Of a stretch of DNA of 5,995 bases, positions 1 through 5,414 are shown one piece after another (positions within the stretch are counted from its first letter, which is position 1; every line of letters begins with the position of its first letter). The notes under the pieces are model-generated. The model made no database searches and was not told the origin of the DNA. It saw only the letters and a program-made list of their open reading frames with translations. The position numbers and the translations under genes are program-made. Source of the DNA: Neptuniibacter sp. (GTDB taxonomy: Bacteria > Pseudomonadota > Gammaproteobacteria > Pseudomonadales > Balneatricaceae); contig JASBRM010000330.1 in NCBI GenBank assembly GCA_030149405.1, positions 1 to 5,995 of the forward strand. Direction: 5' to 3'.

Positions 1-1
1 A

Positions 2-289
2 TGCACAGAAGGTGATCTGAGCCTGATTCAGGTCTGGAATGATGAAGATATGGAACGGTTACGTGGAAACCTTATTGGTCATGCGTTGTCGAAACGCCAG
101 CAGAAAAGACCACTGACTTTTTTCTTTGCCTGTGCCGAACCAGATGAAGATTACTTTATCAGCGTAGATAACTTCAGTGGCGAAGTGCTTCTGGAATTAC
201 CAGGTAAACCACCCATTAGAAAACTGGCAGATAACCTTGCCGAATTTATTCGTTCTCTCACACCGAGAACAATAGTGAATGTGGATTAA
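2..289 (+). CDS. syd: SecY-interacting protein Syd, C-terminal half (5' end outside window)
   Basis: Syd is a small, acidic, peripheral protein on the cytoplasmic face of the inner membrane. It binds SecY and is thought to proofread or help dismantle faulty SecYEG complexes. The frame is open from base 2, so the gene begins upstream; the ATG at 50 is internal. The 95 visible residues correspond to roughly the last half of a protein that is about 180 residues in E. coli. Family-like segments are LIQVWNDEDMERLRGNLIGH (residues 8-27), the ISVDNFSGEV strand region, and the closing LADNLAEFIRSL stretch before the TAA. The match to E. coli Syd is from memory, but the pattern is distinctive. The lipoprotein gene follows within a few bases, so the two are probably co-transcribed. 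No frameshift or odd codon is seen in the visible part. Confidence 0.9.
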   Translation, partial: CTEGDLSLIQVWNDEDMERLRGNLIGHALSKRQQKRPLTFFFACAEPDEDYFISVDNFSGEVLLELPGKPPIRKLADNLAEFIRSLTPRTIVNVD

Positions 290-293
290 AACT

Positions 294-881
294 ATGTTTA
301 GAAAAGAACGCTACAAACTTTACCTGCCACTATTCGCAGTATGCATGAGTCTGCTGATCAGCGGATGCCAAACCTTTAACTCTCAGGTGTTGGACCTTCA
401 CCCGGAGGTACAGGTTAATAGGAAACTTCCTGCGGACACTCGTATAGATATCAAAACTAAAGATCTACGTAACAGCGAGATTATCGGTTTCCGCATGACA
501 GGCGAACAACCAAGTCCTCAAATCCTTCTAAAAAGTCCCCATGAACTTTTGGCTCACACGGCAGAACATGCACTGGAAGATATGGGTATTCGCCGCTTTT
601 ACTCCGGAGAGTTTAAGCTCGTTGTGTCTTTGGTTGACCTCAACTACAACGTAACTAAGAAAACTCTAAAACAGAAAGTCGATGTTGATATGAAGATCCG
701 GCTTGAACTGAGTAAGGGTGGTAAGAGTTACACTGGTACTTATGCCACCGACAAAAACCAGACTTTCCTGAAAACGCCTTCTGAACAGGATAATGAAAAA
801 TTGATTACCGATGTGGTTTCCCAGACCATGAACCGGGCATTTAACGATCCGCAATTACTCGATTTTATCCAGTTCAATTAA
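294..881 (+). CDS. YajG-family lipoprotein
   Basis: This is a probable outer-membrane lipoprotein of the YajG family, whose function is poorly known. From the ATG at 294 the protein has 195 residues, close to E. coli YajG. It starts with a basic n-region (MFRKER), a hydrophobic core and a lipobox LISGC, with the lipidated Cys at residue 25. The +2 residue is Gln, not Asp, so sorting to the outer membrane is expected. The mature part is soluble and hydrophilic, ending in a family-like DVVSQTMNRAFNDPQLLDFI helix. An in-frame ATG at 279 would add five residues and overlap the syd stop by 11 bases. I prefer 294 because YajG begins MFKK and a GGA lies 8 bases upstream (283-285), though both ribosome sites are weak, which suggests translational coupling to syd. 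A strong hairpin terminator follows. Confidence 0.8.
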   Translation: MFRKERYKLYLPLFAVCMSLLISGCQTFNSQVLDLHPEVQVNRKLPADTRIDIKTKDLRNSEIIGFRMTGEQPSPQILLKSPHELLAHTAEHALEDMGIRRFYSGEFKLVVSLVDLNYNVTKKTLKQKVDVDMKIRLELSKGGKSYTGTYATDKNQTFLKTPSEQDNEKLITDVVSQTMNRAFNDPQLLDFIQFN

Positions 882-897
882 GCGGTAAAAATAGTTT

Positions 898-925
898 AAA
901 AAAAGGCCGGAAATCCGGCCTTTTT
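898..925. terminator. Bidirectional intrinsic terminator
   Basis: GGCCGG (905-910) pairs with CCGGCC (915-920) around a small AAAT loop. The A run before the stem (898-904) and the T run after it (921-925) extend the pairing and supply a U-tract on either strand. It lies between the lipoprotein gene and the convergent Tag-like gene, so it can end both transcripts. Confidence 0.9.
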
Positions 926-939
926 AATTACCTAAAATT

Positions 940-1608
940 CTACCAACCCACTGTATAGGAAAGCAGACGGCTGATCTGGCTCAGTGGTCGCCCGGATTCC
1001 TGATGCCATTGATTAAATGCATCCTGAACCTTTTGTAAGTCGCGTTTAGCCGTTGGTTTTTTCTCGATAATACCCTGCGCTTTCAACGCCGCTACAACAT
1101 CGTCTGTAAGAATAAACGTATCTTTCCCGATCATTCTGAGGAAGTAAGGCCCGGAATTTCCGCCAAGCTGGTTGCCTTGTTTTTTCAACAGATCCCATAA
1201 ACCGATGATGTTGTCTCCTGGCCAGTCAGCAATAAAGTTTGCAAAACTGCCATGTTCTCGGGCTTTGTCGTGCACCAGCATCGCATTAATGCGTGTGGAT
1301 TTTATTTTGCCCCAGTGCCTGATGAGCTTATCGTTCTGCATCAGATTTTCCAGCTGTTCATCATTCATAAGGCTGATCTTTTCAGGATCAAACCCAAAGA
1401 AGGCTTTCTCGAATTCAGGCCACTTAGAATCCACCAGCGAATGTTTTAATCCAGCCCGAAATACCCTTCTGACCATATCACTTAAGATCCGGTCATCCGG
1501 TGTTTGCTTCATTTCTTCCGTTGTTTTAGGAACAGGAAGCAGCGACTCTATATTCTCACCGCTTTTATGTTCCTGAACATGTTCATAAATCCATTTGAAC
1601 GATTTCAT
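940..1608 (-). CDS. Divergent DNA-3-methyladenine glycosylase I (Tag) family protein
   Basis: This 222-residue protein belongs to the Tag-like branch of the helix-hairpin-helix DNA glycosylases, which excise alkylated adenine from DNA. Family marks are RAGL (51-54), FDPEKI (73-78), IRHWGKI (96-102) followed by INAM, and GPYFLRMIGKDTFIL (153-167). It is longer than E. coli Tag (187 residues) because of an N-terminal extension of about 40 residues. The zinc-snap ligands of E. coli Tag (Cys4, His17, His175, Cys179) have no counterparts; the protein contains no Cys at all. The position matching Tag Glu38 appears to be Arg48, and Trp46 appears to be His56. I recall similar glycosylase-annotated variants in other proteobacteria, so this is probably an intact subfamily, not a decayed gene; its activity is unproven. 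The ATG overlaps the msrB TGA (TGATG), with AGGCGA upstream, so the two genes form a coupled operon. Confidence 0.82.
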   Translation of the reverse strand: MKSFKWIYEHVQEHKSGENIESLLPVPKTTEEMKQTPDDRILSDMVRRVFRAGLKHSLVDSKWPEFEKAFFGFDPEKISLMNDEQLENLMQNDKLIRHWGKIKSTRINAMLVHDKAREHGSFANFIADWPGDNIIGLWDLLKKQGNQLGGNSGPYFLRMIGKDTFILTDDVVAALKAQGIIEKKPTAKRDLQKVQDAFNQWHQESGRPLSQISRLLSYTVGW

Positions 1609-2018
1609 CAGCTGTCGCCTTTATCAAAGTCTAAAGAAGCTGAATTAACGCAATAACGCAGACCTGTTGGTTTTGGCCCATCGGGGAAAACATGTCCAAG
1701 ATGGGAATCACAATTAGAGCAGGTAATCTCCGTGCGAATCATGCCGTGAGAGATATCACGGTGTTCGTCAATCACGCCATCAGCAGCTGCACTCCAAAAA
1801 CTTGGCCAGCCACTGCCCGAATCATATTTCTGGTCTGATAAAAACAGAGGTTCGCCACAACAAATACAACGATATATGCCCTTATCATGGTTGTTGTAGT
1901 ATTCGCCGGTAAAGGCCCTTTCCGTGCCCTTTTCTCGACAGATGCGATATTGTTCTGGGTCTAACTGCTGGCGCCATTCCTGCTCAGTTTTTTGTAGCTT
2001 TTCTTTCTTCTCACTCAT
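1608..2018 (-). CDS. msrB: Peptide-methionine (R)-S-oxide reductase MsrB
   Basis: MsrB reduces the R epimer of methionine sulfoxide in proteins in the cytoplasm, normally using thioredoxin. The 136-residue length matches E. coli MsrB (137). Zinc ligands are Cys51 and Cys54 (RCICCGEPL) and Cys100 and Cys103 ([16 protein letters not shown]). The catalytic Cys is Cys123 in RYCVNSASL. The substrate-pocket segment reads [11 protein letters not shown]; Ser69 sits where E. coli and many others have the resolving Cys (SGCGWPSF). Recycling may thus use Cys27, Cys53 or direct reduction of the sulfenic acid; this is inference. The start ATG has a GGGGTGAGG ribosome site with a short spacer. It is first in an operon with the Tag-like gene and is divergent from alaA. 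I recall an msrB-aminotransferase neighbourhood in Pseudomonas as well, which suggests an old arrangement. Confidence 0.97.
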   Translation of the reverse strand: MSEKKEKLQKTEQEWRQQLDPEQYRICREKGTERAFTGEYYNNHDKGIYRCICCGEPLFLSDQKYDSGSGWPSFWSAAADGVIDEHRDISHGMIRTEITCSNCDSHLGHVFPDGPKPTGLRYCVNSASLDFDKGDS

Positions 2019-2182
2019 GCCTCACCCCGAAACCGCAAAATTCTGTAACTACTAGGTTTAACACCCTAAAAGGCGTATGATTAGCCTCCATTTTCAGAGG
2101 TTTATCCTAGCTATAAATTCTCTTTGCTTTAAGACCGTATTTGTCATGAATAATTCCAGACAGATACATGTAGGACATAAAC
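2019..2182. promoter_or_regulatory. Divergent msrB/alaA intergenic promoter region
   Basis: These 164 bases must hold the promoters for msrB (leftward) and alaA (rightward). For alaA, TATAAA at 2112-2117 and AATAAT at 2149-2154 are -10-like. The second has TTGCTT at 2124-2129 upstream, but with a long 19-base spacer; the first has only a weak TTTTCA with a 15-base spacer. No leftward promoter near consensus is visible. A short imperfect inverted repeat, CCTC (2085-2088) with GAGG (2097-2100), could be an operator half but is weak. In E. coli alaA responds to Lrp; I cannot identify an Lrp site here. Confidence 0.45.
2172..2175 (+). promoter_or_regulatory. Ribosome binding site of alaA
   Basis: AGGA lies 7 bases before the ATG at 2183. 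This supports that start, which also gives an N-terminus aligned with E. coli AlaA. Confidence 0.7.
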
Positions 2183-3397
2183 ATGCCAGTTATCCGAAAA
2201 TCAAACAAGCTGATCAATGTTTGCTATGACATTCGCGGACCGGTTCTTCAGGAAGCAAAACGCCTTGAAGAAGAAGGCCAACGAATCATCAAACTAAACA
2301 TTGGTAATCCAGCACCTTGGGGTTTGAACGCTCCGGAAGAGATCGTTCAGGATGTCATCTACAACCTGCCCGCGTCGCAGGGCTATTGTGATTCCAAAGG
2401 TTTGTTTTCGGCCCGTAAGGCTGTCATGCAGGAGTGTCAGAAACGCGGGATCGAAGATGTAGGTATTGAAGATATCTACATTGGTAACGGTGTTTCAGAA
2501 CTCATCGTGATGGCAACTCAGGGTTTGCTAAATGATACGGATGAGATGTTGATCCCAGCTCCGGATTATCCTTTATGGACGGCAGCTGTGAGCCTCAGTG
2601 GCGGCAACCCTATCCACTATCGTTGCGACGAGGAAAAGGGCTGGGCTCCGGACATCGAAGATATCCGCAGTAAAATTACTGAACGTACTAAGGGTATTGT
2701 GGTTATCAACCCGAATAACCCGACTGGCGCAGTCTACCCTAAAGAGGTTCTTAAACAGATCGTTGACCTGGCTCGCGAACATAACCTGATTATTTTTGCG
2801 GATGAGATCTACGATAAGATTCTCTATGACGAAGCAGAACATATTCCTCTGGCTTCATTGGCTGATGACGTCTTGTGCATCACATTTAATGGTTTGTCCA
2901 AGACTTACCGTGCAGCAGGTTTCCGTTCTGGCTGGATGATTGTCAGCGGACCAAAACATAATGCCCGTGATTACATTGAAGGCCTGGAGATGCTCTCCAG
3001 CATGCGTTTGTGCTCAAACGTTCCAACCCAGCATGCAATCCAGACTGCACTCGGTGGATATCAGAGCATTAATGAGCTTATTGTTCCGGGTGGACGCTTA
3101 TATGAACAGAGAAATCTGGCCTGGGAGCTGTTAAATGAAATTCCAGGCGTCAGCTGTGTTAAACCTGAAGGGGCTATGTACCTGTTTCCAAAGCTTGATC
3201 CAGAAGTTTATCCAATCAAGAACGATGAGAAGATGGCTCTGGACTTGCTGATGCAACAGAAAGTTCTGATCGTTCAGGGCAGCGGCTTTAACCTGCCGGA
3301 TACACAGCATTTCCGTATGGTGTTTTTACCGCGTGAGGATGAGCTCCGCGAAGCAGTAGACCGCATAGGTAAGTTCCTGAAAACTTACCAACAATAA
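2183..3397 (+). CDS. alaA: Glutamate-pyruvate aminotransferase AlaA
   Basis: AlaA is a cytoplasmic, PLP-dependent class I/II aminotransferase that makes L-alanine from pyruvate with glutamate as amino donor. The 404 residues match the E. coli enzyme (405) nearly end to end, including the N-terminal SNKLINVCYDIRGPVL and KLNIGNPAP. Active-site residues in view are Tyr129 (DYPLW, stacks on the cofactor ring), Asn179 (NPNNPTG), Asp207 (ADEIYD, binds the pyridine nitrogen), the Schiff-base Lys240 (NGLSKTYR), Arg248 (GFRSGW) and the substrate-carboxylate Arg378 (HFRMVFLPR). The conserved GLEMLSSMRLCSNVPTQHAI run is also present. The gene is divergent from msrB and transcribed alone, closed by a strong terminator. 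Substrate preference is inferred from similarity to AlaA; related enzymes can also act on valine or 2-aminobutyrate. No damage or unusual residue is seen. Confidence 0.96.
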   Translation: MPVIRKSNKLINVCYDIRGPVLQEAKRLEEEGQRIIKLNIGNPAPWGLNAPEEIVQDVIYNLPASQGYCDSKGLFSARKAVMQECQKRGIEDVGIEDIYIGNGVSELIVMATQGLLNDTDEMLIPAPDYPLWTAAVSLSGGNPIHYRCDEEKGWAPDIEDIRSKITERTKGIVVINPNNPTGAVYPKEVLKQIVDLAREHNLIIFADEIYDKILYDEAEHIPLASLADDVLCITFNGLSKTYRAAGFRSGWMIVSGPKHNARDYIEGLEMLSSMRLCSNVPTQHAIQTALGGYQSINELIVPGGRLYEQRNLAWELLNEIPGVSCVKPEGAMYLFPKLDPEVYPIKNDEKMALDLLMQQKVLIVQGSGFNLPDTQHFRMVFLPREDELREAVDRIGKFLKTYQQ

Positions 3398-3404
3398 ACA
3401 TTCT

Positions 3405-3431
3405 AAAGGCCGCATTCACGCGGCCTTTTTT
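3405..3431 (+). terminator. Intrinsic terminator of alaA
   Basis: AAAGGCCGC (3405-3413) pairs perfectly with GCGGCCTTT (3420-3428) around a six-base loop, and T's run to 3431. It starts eight bases after the alaA stop and isolates alaA from the next gene. Confidence 0.93.
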
Positions 3432-3438
3432 AAAGACA

Positions 3439-3505
3439 TTGTCATCTACTTACCTTATTATTTTATACATTAGTATAAAGCGTTAAAGCGGATGGTAAGA
3501 AAAAC
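3439..3505 (+). promoter_or_regulatory. Putative promoter and leader of the 123-residue protein gene
   Basis: TTGTCA (3439-3444) is a good -35 match. Possible -10 elements are TATACA (3464-3469, 19-base spacer) and TATAAA (3474-3479, spacer too long for that -35). The heptamer TAAAGCG occurs twice with an eight-base period (3476-3482 and 3484-3490), overlapping or just after the -10, where a repressor could bind. Because a terminator precedes this stretch, a promoter must lie here; its exact position is uncertain. Confidence 0.4.
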
Positions 3506-3877
3506 ATGTTCATAAAAGTAAGAAAAAACTGCGGTATTTATATGGAACACAATGGGCTTGAACAAAGCCACTTAGTTCCGGTTACCTCTAATTTCCTGAT
3601 CAACCTTAACCACGTGGCAGAAGTATCTTTCTACACGATTAAGGAGAATAAAGTTCGTTACGATCTGGAGCACCATGAGGTAAATATCCCCCCTCATACC
3701 CGAGTAATACACCTGCAGATGAGCTACCTGTTTGGCTCTTACAAAGAAACCGTAGGTGGCAGAACAACACGACTGGTTGACCGCAGTTACTACAAACTCT
3801 ACTTCATGCCTGAAGAGATGGGTCAATACGAAAATATCCGCAGTCAGATTGAAGGCCTGGTTATTAATCAGGATTAA
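3506..3877 (+). CDS. Uncharacterised 123-residue protein
   Basis: I do not recognise this family. The frame is open and well bounded: it has its own terminator behind it and the alaA terminator before it, which supports a real single-gene unit. The protein is soluble with no signal peptide or membrane segment, and has only one Cys (residue 9). The sequence suggests a small beta-rich domain: strands around LVPVTSNFLINLNHVAEVSFYT (24-45), a charged turn, then TRVIHLQMSYLF (65-76) and SYYKLYFMPEE (94-104), and a final helix (QYENIRSQIEGLV). The 'residue-contact' style of NLNHVAEV followed by YKLYF and an EE..I..I helix recalls small ligand- or membrane-binding folds, but no function can be assigned. 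The ribosome site before ATG 3506 is weak (GGTAAG). A later ATG at 3542 is possible but has no better site. Confidence 0.75.
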   Translation: MFIKVRKNCGIYMEHNGLEQSHLVPVTSNFLINLNHVAEVSFYTIKENKVRYDLEHHEVNIPPHTRVIHLQMSYLFGSYKETVGGRTTRLVDRSYYKLYFMPEEMGQYENIRSQIEGLVINQD

Positions 3878-3893
3878 TCTGACACACATTCAG

Positions 3894-3919
3894 AAAAAGC
3901 GGCCTTATGCCGCTTTTTT
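3894..3919 (+). terminator. Intrinsic terminator after the 123-residue protein gene
   Basis: AAAAAGCGGC (3894-3903) pairs with GCCGCTTTTT (3909-3918) around a CTTAT loop. It lies 16 bases after the stop and separates this gene from the HDOD gene. Confidence 0.92.
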
Positions 3920-3988
3920 AGTTCTTAATACAAAAACGACTTGCATAAACGTCCGGATATCTCTAAATCTCTATAAGAATAATAAAAA

Positions 3989-4010
3989 GCTTCTTTGATT
4001 TAATAGAAGC
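3989..4010 (+). repeat. Inverted repeat upstream of the HDOD gene
   Basis: GCTTCT (3989-3994) and AGAAGC (4005-4010) form a perfect six-base inverted repeat with a ten-base AT-rich centre. It sits about 30 bases before the HDOD start, downstream of a possible -35 (TTGCAT, 3941-3946) with no clear -10. It could be an operator or a leader hairpin; chance is not excluded. Confidence 0.35.
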
Positions 4011-4031
4011 ATGCCACCGGGTGCCATCTCT

Positions 4032-4037
4032 AAGGAG
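4032..4037 (+). promoter_or_regulatory. Strong ribosome binding site of the HDOD gene
   Basis: AAGGAG stands five bases before the ATG at 4043. It is the best Shine-Dalgarno match in the window and fixes the start. Confidence 0.85.
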
Positions 4038-4042
4038 AGTCT

Positions 4043-4870
4043 ATGGAGATTCGTGATCTTCTAACGAAAACGAACAAACTTCCCAATGTTCCTGAAGTTG
4101 TACGCCAGCTGATTCAGCAACTGAATAACCCTGCAGCCGATTACGGTGAAATCGCTGAAAAGGTTGCTCAGGACCAAACCCTGTCTTTAAAAATTCTACG
4201 CTTAGTTAACTCCGCGCATTTTGGTTTAAAGCGCAAAGTATCCTCTATTGATCAAGCGGTTGTAATGCTGGGCATGGTCCGCTTGAAAACCATGGTTATC
4301 GCTTCGGGTATCGCAGGTTCTGTTAAGGATGTTGAAGGTCTGGATTTGAAAAAGTTCTGGGGGGAATCCTTCAGAGTGGCTGCCTTGGCAAAATGGTGTG
4401 CAGAACATGATACGGATGTTGACCCGGATATCGCATTTACGGCCGGCCTGATTCATAACATCGGTCTCTTGTTGCTGCATCTCGCTCAACCTGAACACGC
4501 TCTGGCAATTCAGAGCATAATTAATGATCGCGGATGCAACCGTAGCGAAGCGGAAATAGAGCAACTAGGTTTTACCTCTCCGGAAGCCGGGCAGGCATTA
4601 TTGGATATGTGGCACTTCCCTGCCGAGCTGGGTATAGCTGCTCTTCAGCATAAAGATCCATGCTCATTTGATGAACCTACAGCTTTGGCAGCTGTACTTA
4701 AACTGGCATGTGTGGTGAATACAGCCATTCGAAATGAGGATGATCTGGAAACACTGCAAGCTAATTTCCCTGCTGATGTAGCAACTTTAGCAGGTGTATC
4801 TGCGGATATTGTTGATGCTTTGGAAGAAGCCTTATCACTGGAATCAGGCCTTGATGGGCTGATTGACTAA
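4043..4870 (+). CDS. HDOD-domain signalling protein
   Basis: This is a stand-alone HDOD protein of 275 residues, probably a cytoplasmic signalling or scaffold protein. HDOD proteins are linked to regulation of motility, stress and cyclic-di-GMP responses, but this one's partner is unknown. The domain fills about residues 5-205: the opening LPNVPEVVRQL (13-23), ISLKILRLVNSA-like motif TLSLKILRLVNSAHFGL (46-62), VSSIDQAVVMLGMVRLKTMV (66-85), FWGESFRVAALAKW (105-118) and AGLIHNIGLLLL (134-145). The HD pair is His138-Asn139, the usual upstream His in FWxHS is Glu108, and only one His (203) is left near the end. A metal-dependent phosphohydrolase site is therefore absent, as is common in HDOD proteins. 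The C-terminal tail is acidic. No receiver, GGDEF or EAL domain is attached. Tandem stops TAATAA end the frame. It is a single-gene unit between terminators. Confidence 0.92.
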   Translation: MEIRDLLTKTNKLPNVPEVVRQLIQQLNNPAADYGEIAEKVAQDQTLSLKILRLVNSAHFGLKRKVSSIDQAVVMLGMVRLKTMVIASGIAGSVKDVEGLDLKKFWGESFRVAALAKWCAEHDTDVDPDIAFTAGLIHNIGLLLLHLAQPEHALAIQSIINDRGCNRSEAEIEQLGFTSPEAGQALLDMWHFPAELGIAALQHKDPCSFDEPTALAAVLKLACVVNTAIRNEDDLETLQANFPADVATLAGVSADIVDALEEALSLESGLDGLID

Positions 4871-4884
4871 TAAAACAAAGCCAT

Positions 4885-4914
4885 AAAAAACGGCAGCTTT
4901 TAGCTGCCGTTTTT
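4885..4914. terminator. Bidirectional intrinsic terminator
   Basis: CGGCAGCT (4891-4898) pairs with AGCTGCCG (4902-4909) around a TTT loop. The A run (4885-4890) and T run (4910-4914) extend the stem and serve as U-tracts on either strand. It lies between the convergent HDOD and exonuclease genes and can end both. Confidence 0.92.
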
Positions 4915-4928
4915 ATTGACCCTATGAG

Positions 4929-5414
4929 TTAAGCACTCGCTTCACAAGACACGGCTTTAATGCAAGAGATGATGTCTTCAACATCATCTAATGCTCGGTG
5001 TTTTCTGGATTGTGCCTTAGCCAGGAAGCCAAACTGGATTCGCTGTTCAGAACTCAAAATCCTATCCAGGCCGGCCATCTCAAACATCGGCTTTATACCC
5101 GTTGCTTCAAATAAACGAGTTAACCAGAACAGATCGAATTCAACAGCATCACTGATCAGGATTTTGTCTTTAAGTTTTTCATTCAGACGTTTGCAGGCAC
5201 TGATAATATCCAGGCCTTGTTTATTGAGCTCTTCACGCTCTATGCCATGCATCTCTTCGGCATATTCATCCCAATAGAGCCAACCTTCAGCTGTATCAGG
5301 ATCAATTAGAAAGCTATCCTGCTCTCCTGTTAAATCATTCTTCCATGCTACTTCAATTGGGTAGGATTGAGCACCCAATCCACTTGCTTCTAAATCAATG
5401 CAAATCAGCTCCAC
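4929..5414 (-). CDS. DEDDh-type 3'-5' exonuclease (RNase T/DnaQ fold)
   Basis: This small stand-alone exonuclease-fold protein of 161 residues probably degrades single-stranded DNA or RNA ends, or a small nucleotide substrate, with two metal ions. The catalytic set is visible: Asp7 and Glu9 in IDLEASGL (Exo I), Asp94 in DAVEFDLFWL (Exo II), and His139 with Asp144 in HRALDDVED (Exo III, HxAxxD pattern of the DEDDh class). After Exo I the ASYPIEVAW-like segment (QSYPIEVAW, 16-24) is typical of the fold. It is much shorter than RNase T (215 residues) and differs in sequence, so I assign no gene name. The start is GTG, directly after the TGA of the methyltransferase gene, with AAGGGAG six bases before the intervening CAGTGA, so translation is coupled. 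Its substrate is unknown. Confidence 0.85.
   Translation of the reverse strand: MELICIDLEASGLGAQSYPIEVAWKNDLTGEQDSFLIDPDTAEGWLYWDEYAEEMHGIEREELNKQGLDIISACKRLNEKLKDKILISDAVEFDLFWLTRLFEATGIKPMFEMAGLDRILSSEQRIQFGFLAKAQSRKHRALDDVEDIISCIKAVSCEASA

Noticed and set aside
1172..1576. 134-codon plus-strand open frame
   Set aside because: It is antisense to the Tag-like gene, which has clear family motifs; the frame is Ser/Cys-rich and has no ribosome site of note.
2077..2229. A 50-codon plus-strand frame starting at ATG 2077 behind AAGG, running past the alaA start in another frame; a possible leader peptide
   Set aside because: The likeliest alaA promoter element lies inside it, composition is not regulatory-peptide-like (no alanine or valine codon run), and no attenuator hairpin follows.
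2573..2842. 89-codon minus-strand open frame
   Set aside because: It lies wholly inside alaA, opposite its most conserved part; a mirror of the real gene.
3572..3889. 105-codon minus-strand open frame opposite the 123-residue gene
   Set aside because: It starts inside the terminator region of the plus gene and has no promoter or ribosome site; the plus frame has its own terminator in the right orientation.
3756..3998. 80-codon plus-strand frame overlapping the end of the 123-residue gene
   Set aside because: It runs through the intrinsic terminator hairpin and into AT-rich leader DNA, and encodes low-complexity sequence.
4226..4564. 112-codon minus-strand open frame
   Set aside because: It is antisense to the HDOD gene with no supporting signals.
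898..4914. GC-rich hairpins with GGCC or CGGC cores occurring four times, considered as a dispersed repeat family
   Set aside because: Each lies at a gene end with a T-tract, and loops and outer stems differ; they are independent terminators.
4960..5277. 105-codon plus-strand open frame
   Set aside because: It is antisense to the exonuclease gene, whose catalytic motifs are complete; the translation is Ser/Arg-rich as expected of a shadow.
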